Positions 22,618 to 33,619 of a stretch of DNA of 64,000 nucleotides are shown here, one piece after another. The notes beneath the pieces were generated by a model. The model was not told the DNA's origin. It saw nothing but the letters and a program-made list of their open reading frames with translations, and did no database searches. The stretch is from Meconema thalassinum. Taxonomy: Eukaryota > Arthropoda > Insecta > Orthoptera > Tettigoniidae. The stretch covers positions 142,727,074-142,791,073 of the forward strand of contig OX336391.1 of the NCBI GenBank assembly GCA_946902985.2, read 5' to 3'. A program made the position numbers and the translations under genes. Positions within the stretch are counted from its first letter, which is position 1. Each line of letters opens with the position of its first letter.

Positions 22618-23608
22618 ATAAGGCATAAATAGGTTAAGCGAGCAATTTTTATTTTTATTTTTAAATCTCCACATGATCTTGAACTTGACTACTAAATATC
22701 TATCTGCATTTGTACAGGCGACGAAAAAGAAAGAAAGGAAAAAAGAGATGGATTATGTCTGCTACGATTGCAGATTGCAATACATATCGTTATGGGGTTA
22801 AGGGTCGTCACGTTTATATCACGTAGAGAGAAACTCTTGTATATGAAGCAGTATTTGGATTTTTCTATTCTGGCACGTGGCTGATAGCTGTGCCACATCG
22901 GTGAGAATTGGAGGTTTAGATCATGCGATCTTCAACCTCGCGTGTTCACTAGGAGAGAGAGAGAGAGATAGTGTAAAATAGTGTATGCATTTTGTGTTAT
23001 TTTCTATTTGCGTTGATTGATTGATTGATTGAACATGTGGTTGAATGAATGGTTGATTGATTTTTTGATTGAATGTACGAGCGACTGAAGTAATGTATTT
23101 TTGATTGCTGTTATCTAGATCCTCGAATGTCACTCTTGTATTACTATTTTCCTTGTTTCTGAACTTTTTCTTCTTATCATTTATTTTATGTTTTTGCCTT
23201 TTTCCGTTTACTGTAAATAGTTTTGATTTTTCTGTAATAATTATTTCAATGTTTCTTGTACAAAGGGATTGTATGAATGAATGCTTGAGATAGGATGTTT
23301 GAGTGCGTGTCTGTATGTCTGTATGGTTGTTGATTTATAATAGACTAGTGTATTTCTATTTTTTGTTCGTGTTTGCTGTTTTTGTTCTGTTTATACTTGT
23401 AAATGTTATTGTTAATTATTATATTGTCACTAGTGGAGTCTATCTGTCTGACAATAAAGAATACATACCTAGAGGAACACAGAACTGAATCAAACTTGGA
23501 AAGAGAGCGTAATAGCAGAGTGGTCTCTCACCAAGGTTTGGGGTTGGAAAACCGCAAGTGAGATTTTCTAAAGAAAAAAAATCACGTCACATAAGTTAGA
23601 TTCCCCGT
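22618..23608. other. No gene; simple repeats
   Basis: A (GA)n tract at 22952-22970 and a (GATT)n tract at 23012-23032; the rest is T-rich. A SINE-like CTCTCACCAAGG word occurs near 23523. Nothing codes. Confidence 0.45.
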
Positions 23609-23772
23609 GTAATGGAGCTGCGGTTGCCTCCTACCCAAATCCTAGCATTAATTACAAATACACACATTTGTACAGCCATCACAATGACACAGGTTATCTG
23701 ACGAATTACACACACACCCAAATACACGGGGCGACATGACCACAATGTCGCAAATCCTCTAAAAAATAACAA
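23609..23772 (+). repeat. SINE B tail fragment
   Basis: Contains ATTACAAATACACACA, ACAGCCATCACAATGACACA, GGTTATCTGA, ACACACCCAAATACACGGGG and AAAATAACAAC, the SINE B 3' tail. Head absent. Confidence 0.75.
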
Positions 23773-23997
23773 CTGCACATAATTCAAGCTCCAGGGCATA
23801 TTTCTTATTATACTGTAGTTTGCGCTGAGGATGTCACAATGTGGCCGAAACCGGTGCAACATTAAATGTACATCATATATTGACTTAAGGTTTTAATCTT
23901 CTTATTATATTATACTTTGTCAATAAGGAACAGGGAAAATATGGTGATTTTCATGTCCTTTCATGTTTTACAAAGATATTTGCAGTATTTACATATT
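23773..23997. other. No feature recognised
   Basis: Short spacer, A+T-rich. Confidence 0.4.
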
Positions 23998-23999
23998 TA

Positions 24000-24562
24000 C
24001 GAGGGGCGTTTTTAAGTCATACCTGTTGTGATATTACGCCGTTGCAGCGCTGCGGTCGGCTTTCCGTTCAGGTGCGCTGTGTACCTGCATCAATTGGCAA
24101 GGCTGAGACGCCATTACGGCAACAGTCGTCTATGTGTGGGTGTGTTGACAAGCTTTTGAAATGGCATCGCCTTTCACGAGGCTCGCTGACTCGAAGAAAA
24201 AAGAGAAAACTCCCATGTAAGATATTCTGCCATTTGGCCACCACTGTCAGGCAAATTGCGTGCTTACTCAGGAAAACTCCGTATGTTTAGGAGTTATAAG
24301 AAATTTGCCTGACAGTGGTGGCCAAATGGCGGCATATCTTACAGGGGAGTTTTCGCTTTTTTCTACGAGTCGGCTGGACTCGCGATCGGCGATGCCATTT
24401 CAAAAGCTTGTCAACACACCCACACATGGGCGACTGTTGCCGTAATGGCGTCTCAGCCTTGCCAATAGATGCAGGTACACAGCGCACTTGAACGGAATGC
24501 CGACCGCAGTGCTGCAACGGCGTAATATCACTACGGGTATTACTTAAAAAAAACGCCCCTCG
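24000..24562. mobile_element. Mariner-type palindromic (foldback) element
   Basis: 563 bases flanked by TA dinucleotides (23998-23999, 24563-24564). Ends CGAGGGGCGTTTTT and complement match the CGAGGGGCGTT terminus common to insect mariners. The two halves are near-perfect reverse complements (arms of about 260 bases) with a loop around 24260-24298 (ACTCAGGAAAACTCC). Open frames in both arms mirror each other because of the palindrome and show no transposase motif. Non-autonomous. Confidence 0.85.
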
Positions 24563-24727
24563 TAGAATATTAATAAAATAAATAATACAGGCTAACTAAG
24601 TAAATTGTATCCTGTTCACGCACTCTCAAGTACGCACTTTCATTACCTCGAACGCCCTATTCATTTATTTATTCATTCCATGCGGATAGTCAGTTATTCA
24701 GCAGGACAATCAGTCACTTGAAAAATG

Positions 24728-25055
24728 AAAATCCACAGCCTGTTCCAGTCATTCGACCGGGTCAGGGATGGAATGAATTAAGCCCCCACCTAGCGGCGAG
24801 GATATGAACTGTGCCGGCTGCCGAAGCCTGTCGCACTCCTCTGAGGCAATGATTAAATTAATGACAGTTGAAATGAAATGATAGTGGAGAGTGTTGCTGG
24901 AATGAAATTTTGACAGGGAAAACCAGAGTACCCGGAGAAAAACCTGTCTGCCTCCGTTTTGTCCAGCACAAATCTCACATGGAGTGACCGGGATTTGAAC
25001 ACGGACCCAGCGGTGAGAGACTGGCGTGCTGCCGCCTAAGCCACGGAGGCTCAAC
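24728..25055 (-). mobile_element. SINE D
   Basis: On the - strand: head GCCTCCGTGGCTTAGGCGGC (A box), GTGTTCAAATCCCGGTCAC (B box), then 'atgtgagatttgtgctgg', 'tttttctccgggtactc', 'gacaggcttcggcagccgg' and end 'tgacccggtcgaatgactgg'. I recognise this as an insect SINE layout I associate with orthopterans. Confidence 0.8.
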
Positions 25056-25954
25056 AGTCAGTCACTTATACATAGGTTTTCTTTGCCCAATGTCACAATG
25101 TACTTCTCGAGCCATTGAAGTGATCTACTCTCCGAATTTGACGTTGCGTTTAACACTGCAACCTGGAAGTATAAACCAGAACTCTACTCGGTGACCTGCG
25201 GCTGAGATGTAATTAATTATGTCTTGTAATCTCCAAGTGTGATACGAGAGATCTTTTACTAGCCAACGTCTTACGATTTGGAATGCCAGCGATTTTTTCC
25301 TCGGCTGGGAATCGATTCCGTGATCTCTACCACTGACTCGCCAAGGAAGCTAACACAAAGGTCATTTGCCCCTAAGTAACATTGTCTAGAGTGGCTTTCT
25401 GTTTATGTTATCTGCCAAAGTTGAATCAGAGGACAAGCGAGGGAATAATAAAGCCATGCTGGAACTAAGTGAAAGATATTCCTCACCCGATTGGAGTGGT
25501 TTGCCTGAGACGCTGTGCAGTAATTGGCCTCAATTCGAGGAATCAATCTCTATGAACGCTAATAACTACTTTCTAACACAGACGGATGGAGAGTGCTAAT
25601 ACGCCACATTTGAATTTCCGATGAGAAATCGGCACACTAATTGGTATGAGCTCTTGTGTGATTAGTATTACTAGGAGGCTAGCAATAGCTAGGGTGAACA
25701 CCCCAGCAGAGTCCTGCATGTGTTTAATCGTGCTTCAGGTGACTTAATTGTTAATTCATAGTTAAAAGATGTCTTCAAAAATAGAACTTTCACGACCTCT
25801 TTGAAGACCGTCGAGCCTTTTAAGCCATTAGGCCGTATGTTGGACAAAGAGTATAAGTCATGCATATAGAAGGTAACGAATTAAAATGCGAGACGAATGT
25901 GGAAGAACAGTGCTAGCTAAAACTGTACGTTCGACTTCAGTTTGATTTCCGACC
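25056..25954. other. Decayed SINE-like heads, no gene
   Basis: A - strand tRNA-like head (GGCGAGTCAGTGGTAGAGAT and GGAATCGATTCCCAG) lies at about 25290-25350. The rest is unassigned. Confidence 0.35.
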
Positions 25955-26205
25955 AGATTGCGAGATTTCAACCTCCTGGGGATAATTCCTCTCTCTAGGG
26001 AACTTGGTGCGAGTATGTTATGAGTGGAATTTCATCCCCATCATGGCACGTAGTTTAGGGGCAGGTGACCTCGCTGTTCCGCCTCTTAAAACAGCAACAC
26101 TCATCATCATCATCATCATCATCACACGCTGGTCGCCCACGGACATCAATTCGAAAGAACTACATAGAGAATCTCCGGGGACCATACGCTATTATTGTTA
26201 TTATT
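25955..26205 (+). mobile_element. SINE E copy 2, interrupted by retroposon R tail
   Basis: Decayed E body (CCTCCTGGGGATAATTCC and, after the interruption, ACGCTGGTCGCCCACGGAC). Between them lies foreign sequence at about 26037-26124. Confidence 0.65.
26037..26124 (+). mobile_element. Retroposon R 3' end with (ATC)n tail
   Basis: Reads GGTGACCTCGCTGTTCCGCC, TCTTAAAACAGCAACA, then eight ATC units. This is the complement of the R 3' end seen at 53484-53541. 5'-truncated insertion inside SINE E. Confidence 0.7.
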
Positions 26206-26215
26206 ATTACCATCA

Positions 26216-26458
26216 ATCAAAAAATGATCGTGTGGCCTCCTGAGAGGCCGAGTGCAGGCCTTTCTAATTGACGCCCGTGGGCAACCTGCGCGTCGCAATG
26301 AGGATGAAGTGATGATGAAAACGGCACATACACCCGGTCCTCGAGCCACGGGAATTAACCCCAGGAGATTAAAATCCCTAATGGCCCGGCCAGGAACCGA
26401 ACCCGGGACACGGCGGGCCAAGGCCTAGCGCGCTAACCATTTAGCCACGGAGCCGGAC
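26216..26458 (-). mobile_element. SINE E copy 3 with TSD
   Basis: - strand head CCGGCTCCGTGGCTAAATGG at the right, B box CCCGGGTTCGGTTCCTGG, body with GTCGCAATGAGGATG in complement. Imperfect TSD ATTACCATCA / ATTACTATCA at 26206-26215 and 26459-26468. Confidence 0.85.
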
Positions 26459-26469
26459 ATTACTATCAC

Positions 26470-26782
26470 ATTCATATACATATAAAACGCTGAGGTGTAT
26501 GTTTCACAAAACCCAAGCTCTTAAACCAGAAAAGTGACAAGGTGTGGTTTGAACCAAAATATTCCAAATTGTAGTCTACGGTACAGGAAAAATGTTGCAT
26601 TCTTAAAAAGTCAACCGAAATATATTCATTTGTTTATAAAGTGCTTTTAAACAAATAAACAAGACGATAGCCCCTGGCAGAACTGTGTCGCGTACAGCCC
26701 ACATAGCACTAGAGCCGGGTGGGTAGTCTGTACACATGGGGCGCACACAACCCATTATGCTAGAGTTCTCGCACGGGTCCGC
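26470..26782 (-). repeat. Dispersed repeat S, - strand copy
   Basis: On the - strand from CTAGCGGACCCGTGCGAGAA through ATAATGGGTTGTGTGCGCCC, GGGGCTATCGTCTTGTTTAT and AAGCACTTTATAAACAAATG, matching both units at 35527-35993. Confidence 0.75.
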
Positions 26783-26784
26783 TA

Positions 26785-26825
<41 letters not shown>
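26783..26825. repeat. (TTA)n microsatellite
   Basis: About 14 TTA units directly next to repeat S. Confidence 0.95.
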
Positions 26826-27410
26826 GGGGTAGATTCAGAGCAGACGAATCTGATGACCCTAAATGAAATAGGCTAATTAGGCCTACTTTGGAGGCACGCA
26901 GTTTATCTTTCGGAATCGGATTTCGAATGCGAGATGTGGTGTACAGCTACGGCTACACAGTGTTCGACTCTACTTGGTGTGGGTGTACAGTACAGCAAGT
27001 GTACAGTGCGGACTTCCTGTGCCGTGGTTGGCTGGCACTGTGGGTGTGCGAGGCACGCTCAAGGCGACTTGACGCAGACTGCCCCCGGGGGTTCCCTGCC
27101 TGACTGTCCGTGACGTCAGGACTCCACCCTCGCAACCCAGCAGCTCGGATATAACTCAGATTGCAGGAAATCTGAAGAGAAGTTCACATAACTACAAAAT
27201 GATGTGCTCGTTCTACAGACCGTCAAGCATTCCGAGCGGGTGTTGTTCCAGCCTACGCGACGGTTTACAAGGGACCAAATATGATTTGCATAACTAACCT
27301 TAATAATAACATTTTTTTTTTTTTTGGGGGGGGGGATACATTTACGCACATAATACATTACTTCAGGCTAGAGTCATTTTATATTTGCCGCTAGGTCACT
27401 TCTCCTTAGT
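26826..27410. other. No gene; homopolymer junction at 27311-27334
   Basis: Unassigned, moderately G+C-rich from 26930 to 27130. At 27311-27334 a T-run is followed directly by a G-run. Confidence 0.4.
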
Positions 27411-27760
27411 GAATTATCTTCAGTGGCGATCCAGATCCGTCTTCTTTGTTCGGAGGATATCTTCTACAAAACTTGCTACAAGTTTCCTATGTTCTTCATT
27501 TTGTAGCATTACCGCAACAAAATTGTCTGGAGATATCTCTACATTAATGTGATCTTGAAGAGACTGCCTATTTTGGACCCACCGTTCACAAGAGAAGAAG
27601 ATGTGATTAGCATTATCGAGCTCATTAAAACAGTAGATACAAACTGGTGAATCCACTTTCCCCATCTTCTAAAGATAAGAACAGAAGTAGTACCCATGCC
27701 CAGTCAATAACTGAGTGAGATAATAACCAACCTCACCATGTTTCCTCTCTGTCCAAACCT
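27411..27760 (-). pseudogene. LINE M: reverse transcriptase C-terminus with zinc knuckle
   Basis: On the - strand from about 27741 down: EVGYYLTQLLTGHGYYF, CSYL, a TAG stop, then an open frame 27665-27420 (81 codons). It contains CIYCFNELDNANHIFFSC, a CX2CX7HX4C knuckle, followed by FVAVML and VASFVEDIL. The LTQ-LTGHG stretch upstream of a C..C...H....C knuckle is typical of the R1/I/jockey side of LINE diversity; the exact clade is inference. The internal TAG and missing 5' part show it is dead. Confidence 0.75.
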
Positions 27761-28179
27761 GCACCTAGGGTATCATTCTCCTAGTCCACTGGCTTCGGTG
27801 TCTTTGCTCCTCGTCTTGCATTTTGTAAACCAACTTCCGATTTCCTCCAGTAAATGTACTTGCGTAATAATAATAGACTAATGATAATATTATGGGCTTA
27901 CGCATGTGTTGATTTAGGAAAAACCAGAGTGCGAACATTCTTCTCTTAAGATGAGGAGAGGGGTTAATCGTGCCAATTAATACTGGTCTCTCGCATTTAA
28001 GAACCTCCAATTGACAAGTGACTCAGCCGTGAATCGATTCGGCAACCTTGCGCACTGAAATCGAGAGCATTAACAACTGTGCCACAGAGCCGGGTTGGAA
28101 ATTAGAGTAAGGTGCTCGGAATTAAAATATCTTCCGACAGATGAGCTTTGTCTGTTTGTATATTGATATGAATTGGAGA
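27761..28179. other. tRNA-like head on - strand, otherwise unassigned
   Basis: 27990-28098 in complement reads CCGGCTCTGTGGCACAGTTG with TTGCCGAATCGATTCACGG, a decayed SINE head. Nothing codes. Confidence 0.4.
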
Positions 28180-28447
28180 TTACTTCGTGGTGTAGCGGCT
28201 GGCATGCTTGGCTGTCACCCTGGAGGACCGTGTTCGATTTCCGGATCTGCCAAGAATTTCAATTCTAGTCTGAGGGCTGGAAAGGGCTACATTAAGCCTC
28301 GCTCGTTAAAAACTGAGACGAGATGTGTTCGATTCCCACCTCAGGCAGCGTGAAGTGGTTTTCTGTGGTTTCTCATTTAACTCCAAACTTAAGGCAATGG
28401 TCTTCTCCTTCACAATCCGCTCCTGAATTACAAATACACACACTAAT
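28180..28447 (+). mobile_element. SINE B, 3'-truncated
   Basis: Head GTGGTGTAGCGGCTGGCATG, B box GTGTTCGATTTCCGGATCTG, second box GTGTTCGATTCCCACCTCAG, then GAAGTGGTTTTCTGTGGTTT and ATTACAAATACACACACTAA. It ends before the CATCACA tail. Confidence 0.8.
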
Positions 28448-28517
28448 GCTTTTTAAATGGAATGGATTCTGTCTTGAGGAAAGAATTCATGATGAAAATT
28501 AATAAATGTAAAACAAA

Positions 28518-28625
28518 ACAAGATGTTCAGTAAAGAACATATAGCCTACTTTCTCCTAAATGTATGAGTATAGTTATAACTCGTTGTTATTATCAAAGAG
28601 TATAATAGAACTATTCTTTGTTGAA
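28518..28625 (+). mobile_element. Helentron-like family 1, copy D, 5' end
   Basis: Starts ACAAGATGTTCAGTAAAGAA, giving the GTTC-N6-GAAC mini-palindrome, then ATATAGCCTACTTTCTCC, matching copies A (49127) and B (41412, complement). Similarity fades after about 28600. Its 3' half is probably 30040-30521. Confidence 0.7.
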
Positions 28626-28744
28626 GACCTTAGAAACGATTTACCTCTACCAAACGCCACAACCTAGATAAAAACTGCTACCATCATTGAAGAAAGAAAG
28701 ATAAGAAGTATCTAAAGAATGTTATGGATCTGGAGACATAATCG

Positions 28745-28987
28745 ACCGGACTGGCGGCGTGGCTCAGCGGTAACGTTCTCGCTTGCTGGACCGTATGTTT
28801 CAGGTTCGTATCCTGGCGCAGTCAGCTGGCATTTGAGGGTGCACAAATGCGAGGGAGCCGTGTTAGTAGATTTACTGGCACGTTAAAGATCCCCTTCGGG
28901 ACAAAATTCTGGCACCCCGGCGTCTCTAAAAGCAACAGTAGTTAAAGGGGACGTAAAACCAATAACATTATTATTATTATTATTATT
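28745..28987 (+). mobile_element. SINE C copy 2 with 9-base TSD
   Basis: Head GGCGGCGTGGCTCAGCGGTA, B box CAGGTTCGTATCCTGG, tail ACCAATAACATTATTATT. TSD ACATAATCG at 28736-28744 and 28988-28996. Confidence 0.88.
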
Positions 28988-28996
28988 ACATAATCG

Positions 28997-30039
28997 GCCT
29001 GACGCGGGCAACATCCAACTTTGAGTTGAGGCATGTCTTTACACGTCTGGCTGCGTATGACTTTCACAACCCTAATTGAATTAACAAATCTTTCCATGAC
29101 CCTACAGAGACGTGTGTATACCAACTATGTGGATATTTTCGATTGCTATTTGGCTGAAATAAAAGTATTAATTAATATCCTGAACTAGCACCAACGGTAG
29201 AGTTCAGATACTATGTGAAATCGTTTTGTTCTTTACTTCAATTAACATTTTCAAATAACGCACAATAGGCTGTTACAAACCCTTTAAAATAAAAGGTAAA
29301 AATGTATCGTAGTATGGTATAGTAATCAATGGAGCCCCACGTAGACTAGTCGTGACATCTAGTGGTGAAATATCGAACAATATAATCCTAACAGAGCGAG
29401 TGCATTCTAGCGGCCAGAAGAAGAAACTTTTCAATAAAATCTGGAAGTTAATATGTAGGTCTGCGTGCAGTTACCTTTTTGGCAGCTAGATGTCTCGAGT
29501 AAATCTGCTGGCGAATTATGTTTTAATTAAATATATATTTTACACCATAATATGCACAATATAACGCTTAATTTTAAAACATCTGAGTCATTACAAAACA
29601 ATAAACATATAACATTTCAAGCAAAAGCCTAGCTCTGATCGGGTTTGAACCGTAGGCATTTGAGCGACAGGCTAACGCTCTACCACTGAGCTAATTGTGT
29701 CAACGAATATCGTTCTATATAAAATGACTTACATAGAACTTGTTAGCAAATAATGATTTATACTAAACGATTTCATCACTGGAGTATATTATTTATATAT
29801 AAAGCATTTCATACAACGTTTATTTATTTTGTATCAATACGCTATATTGCATGCAATACTCAAATTAGTGAAATATAAGTCAGGCACAAGATATCCGCTG
29901 CCATCTTGTCTCATTACTGAATCAGCTCAGCTTTTTAAAATCACGACTGCACTATAGTATTACAAAATAAACTTTTAATTTCGAACGTGCCTCTTCCTTT
30001 AGAACAGTTAAAACGGTTCTCGGCTCGATAATCGGAACT
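28997..30039. other. A+T-rich interior, no gene
   Basis: May be the decayed middle of Helentron-like copy D. Contains the tRNA-like segment at 29635-29706. Confidence 0.4.
29635..29706 (-). repeat. tRNA-like pseudogene or SINE head
   Basis: - strand A box TTAGCTCAGTGGTAGAGCG and B box ACGGTTCAAACCC are well formed, but anticodon and acceptor stems do not pair and there is no body. Not a functional tRNA. Confidence 0.45.
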
Positions 30040-30521
30040 GGTGGGTCCCATGATATGGATTATAAAGTTTGCATAATTCGCACGGCCGCCATCCTGAAAT
30101 GGTATGGCGGACGACCTTGTAGTTTGGTCACAAGACGCATCCTATACGTAGGTATGTTGTTACCAAATTTGGTAGAGATCGGATGATTTGGTTAGTCGTT
30201 ATTTGATTTTACGTTTTGAACGTTTGAGTGGCCGCCATTCAGTTTTAGTAAAGATGGCGGCGATATAAAACATGACACTGAGGTGTCCTTTGCTAGTGCT
30301 ACCTTTGTACCAAATTTCGTTCAATTCGCATTCACCGTGTTCGAATTGATAGGGGGGACAGACATTCAGAGTACACACACTCACACACACACAGACACAC
30401 ACACACACACACACACAGACTCACACACACACATACACACACACAGACAGACACACTTTTTTCGCCCTGTGTTGATCTCATAAGTCTACTTTCATTTTTT
30501 GCAAAAATCGAAAGTAGGCTA
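30040..30521 (+). mobile_element. Helentron-like family 1, copy D, 3' half
   Basis: Contains one full core segment (AAGATGGCGGCGATATAAAA, GTACCAAATTTCGTTC) plus part of a preceding unit. Then come ATAGGGGGGACAGACATTC, a CA/GACA microsatellite (30372-30460), and the 3' hairpin CTACTTTC...GAAAGTAG ending GGCTA. Its 3' end matches copies A and C closely. Confidence 0.85.
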
Positions 30522-30539
30522 AAAATTGGAATGCACTTG

Positions 30540-31065
30540 AAAGAAATCAGAAACCCCGATGGTTGTCGAATCGTCAAGTGAAAAGCTAATCGAAGTAGGA
30601 GATTTCTATTAATTAGGAAGCAAAATAACCTGTGATGGACGAAGCAAAGAGGATATAAGAAGTAGGTTAGCACAGGCAAGGAAAGCATTTCTACAGAACA
30701 GGAATCTGTTGACATCAAGTATAGATTTAGGTATTAGGAAGTCATTTTTCAAAGCCTTTGTCTGGAGTGTAGCACTCTATGGATGTGAAACTTGAGACTG
30801 TTTGAGCAACAGAAAAGAGGAGAATTGAAGCGTTGGAAATAAGGTGTTACCGGACAATGATGAAGATCAGACGGGTAGATAGGGTTACAAATGAAGAGGT
30901 ATTAAGGCTATTTGGGAGAGGAGAGATGTTTCTGGCGACTGTTAATGGAGAGAAGAGATAGGTTGGTAGGACACATACTAAGACATCCAGGAATAGCAAA
31001 CTTAGTTATGGAAGGAAGGGTCGAGGACAAGAACTGTAGGGGTAGACCATGCAAGAAGCTGCACG
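30540..31065 (+). pseudogene. LINE K copy 1: reverse transcriptase C-terminus
   Basis: Translation in pieces shows ITCDGRSKEDIRSRLAQARK, then SFFKAFVWSVALYGCET, a stop, then ALEIRCYRTMMKIRRVDRVT, and in a shifted frame CFWRLLMERRDRLVGHILRH. The order (LYGCET, MMKI..VDRVTN, GHILRHPG, GRP) is the standard LINE C-terminal domain and matches copy 2 at 46420-46784. Several stops and shifts; the palm and endonuclease are absent. It begins 19 bases after the 3' end of the Helentron-like element. Confidence 0.75.
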
Positions 31066-31274
31066 TCTTGAAGGGGCCAAGGAACATCGAAAGTTGAAAT
31101 TAATTGACTAAAGGCGATTTTGCTTGTTTTCAAAACTGATGCAAGGCTTTTAGTACACTGACGACCCAATGAGGTGTTTAACCGCAGTGTGTGGAGGGTG
31201 TAGTATTTGCCTGAGCTGTGATGTTTTAGGGGTGTTTTTATCCCTTGACTTGGGTCCACTCATTCAGATCACCG

Positions 31275-31620
31275 TGAGTATGAACCAAGATGTATATTTC
31301 ATCACTCGAGGTGACCAAGAACGTGGAAATCACTTGGGGCGAGGTTCGGACTGTATGGTGGTTAGTCCAGACTCTCCCAGTGAAATGACCGGAGCTTGTT
31401 GACGGTTCTGGTTGCCACATGTGGTCTCGCATTGTTATGGTCAGCTGAAGAAGTTCCTGGCAGAACAACGATTCACGTGCAACGATGACGCCAAGACATC
31501 AGTCCGACGATGGTTCCACAGTCAGCCGGCTGTATTTTACCGCAGGCGCATCTGAAATTTAGTGCGGCGAAGGGAAAAATGTTTGAATAAATGTGAGGAC
31601 TATGTGGAGAAATAGTGTAA
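31275..31620. pseudogene. Mariner transposase remnant with an internal inversion, copy 1
   Basis: Two parts of a mariner transposase lie in opposite orientations. On the - strand (31361-31315) is PPYSPNLAPSDFHVLG, the segment carrying the third catalytic aspartate of DD34D mariners. On the + strand (31447-31616) is LKKFLAEQRFTCNDDAKTSV, RRWFHSQPAVFYRRRI, a stop, and CEDYVEK plus a stop, the normal C-terminus. In an intact mariner the two are contiguous and colinear. The same inversion junction occurs at 58385-58675, so this is a family and not a one-off break. Not functional. Confidence 0.75.
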
Positions 31621-32029
31621 AGTACGTAAGTTATTTGTAATTACCCGTATGTATTTTTGGGGGCAAAAAATAGGCATAAACTTCTCGATCCACTCTCGAA
31701 ATAATAAATAAAACAGTACGGGATAAAATGAATTAAGAATTAAACTAGAAGATACCAATTTAAATCAAAAAAGGACATTTTCGAGTCAAAAATCACTGAA
31801 TATAAATAGTGAATTGCTATTGAAACATCTGCTTATTAATTATTTAATTATTTTTTCGCATTTTAATACAACAACATTTCAAATCCATGCCATATCTTAT
31901 GAAGTAGTTAGCTGCTTAACAGAACAGCTGCATAATAAAGTCGTGTGACCACCAAATGCAGGTCTTTATAATTGGCGAAATGGGCGTCCTGATGGTGGAA
32001 TGATTATGAAGGCGTCACATATACTCAGT
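31621..32029. other. No feature recognised
   Basis: A+T-rich, only random short frames. Confidence 0.4.
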
Positions 32030-32135
32030 CCCTGATCCAGAAGAATAAAATTCCCGATGGTACGGCCAGGAATCAAACCTGGAACCCTTAGGGCCAAAGC
32101 CGAGCGCACTGACCAATTCAGCATGGGGTCGGGTG
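32030..32135 (-). repeat. SINE-like tRNA-derived head
   Basis: - strand: CCCCATGCTGAATTGGTCAG (A-box region), CCAGGTTTGATTCCTGG (B box), CGTACCATCGGGAATTTTAT. Resembles SINE E heads. 3' part unrecognised. Confidence 0.55.
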
Positions 32136-32693
32136 TAACAGCTCGTAACGTCCTGGCAATAATACGCAGAAAACTTCAGTTTAAAGACGTGCAACTTGAT
32201 TCCTAGAACGCGTAATATATGGTCAGTATATGCAAACTGTGGTACATTTCTACTGGAGATGGGCACAGAAGCTATCAAAGCGGGACTCCGGGTCGTGGTC
32301 TGATGAAGGTTCACGAAAAACACTGCTAATGTTTGTGGAAGTGACTGGAAGAGGTGCGCAAACAGTCTTAAGACTGTTCTTGCATCGACGCTGAGCTAGG
32401 ACGACTTGCACCAAAATCATGTCTGGGTATATCTGATAGGAAATAAGCTCCAAGTCGTCGAAATTCTGGCGCTGTTCACAACTTGAAAGTGTTGTTACTG
32501 GTAAGACCTCACATCACCTTGGACTGAGTCAGTGCTCTTCGACCGTGACCTTCATCATGTTCTGCGTAGTGGGCTACGTACGGCAAGGCCAGATATCTGG
32601 GTCAGAGGACAGCCACTCTATTCTCAGTGACCCATTCTGAAGGAAGTCAAGACGATTGCGAGGTTCGAAACTGGGTCTAGCATTGCTCTTACT
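32136..32693. other. No feature recognised
   Basis: No domain or repeat assigned. Confidence 0.4.
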
Positions 32694-33146
32694 TGGCGAC
32701 TTCGGTGGCGTAGTTGCTGAGCTTCTATGCCCAAGATCACGGGTTCAAACCCAGCCGAGGTCGTCAGATTTTATAAGAGCGTTAAAAATACCTCAGTATA
32801 CCTTCCTTCGGAGGGGAAGTAAAGCCGGCGGTCCCATGTTATTACACTTGTGTGATGCTAAACTATAGGTTAGATTTGATTAACGCTCTTAGGTTCCTAC
32901 GTTCGTCACCAGAAGCCGACTGCGGTGGTATCTAGCAACCAAGTTCAGAACTAGTTATCGTTGATGGTGGCGGATGGTAGCAAAAGTAGGAACTACTTGA
33001 AAATTGAATGCCTGCAGTCCTTATTTGAATACAGCCATCACAATTAACACCGGTTACCAGACAGATTCTACACACACCCAAAGTACACGAGGCTACATGA
33101 CCGCGTTGTCGCAGCCCCTAAACTGAGGAACCAACCAACCAACCAA
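32694..33146 (+). mobile_element. SINE A copy 2
   Basis: Head GGTGGCGTAGTTGCTGAGC with a small deletion in the A-box spacer, B box CACGGGTTCAAACCCAGCC, body 'ttcggaggggaagtaaagcc', full tail ending (AACC)n at 33130-33146. No clear TSD. Confidence 0.85.
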
Positions 33147-33619
33147 TGAAATAACAACAACAAACTAGGAAGAACCAAGAGTCTTTGGTTGGGCTCTTGT
33201 AACATTATCCTCCCGGGAAGGAGGAGATTTTGTGTTTCCAGTACAGACGATGGACTCATTTTTAGGACTTACTAAATAGGCCTACATTTAATTGATTGAG
33301 GATCCGAGCAAACGTAAATATCCCTCCCTCTCCACAAAACAATAACATTCTAACTGAGCAATGTCCCACCTGCCATGTGGAGCAATGAATGGTGACGTTA
33401 TCATCAAATCAGACAAACAGATTCATAAGAACAGAACGCTCCGGGGAAGAAAACAATTCCTTAGGATTTTGTAACATAAAGACCATGAGGAGAACAACAG
33501 ACCGAGTGCAAGGAATTGATATTCAGTATTATATCCTGGATCTGGGTAATACTAATAAACAACCTCGGTGGAAGATCGTGAGCTCCACTCTCAGTCGAAA
33601 AATTGGATGGTTGAAGAAA
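33147..33619. other. No feature recognised
   Basis: Unassigned. Confidence 0.4.

Noticed and set aside
24042..24517. Two similar open frames on opposite strands
   Set aside because: They are the two arms of the mariner-type palindrome; the mirror symmetry explains the similarity and no transposase motif is present.
29635..29706. Possible functional tRNA gene on the - strand
   Set aside because: A and B boxes are good but acceptor and anticodon stems do not pair; better explained as a SINE head or tRNA pseudogene.
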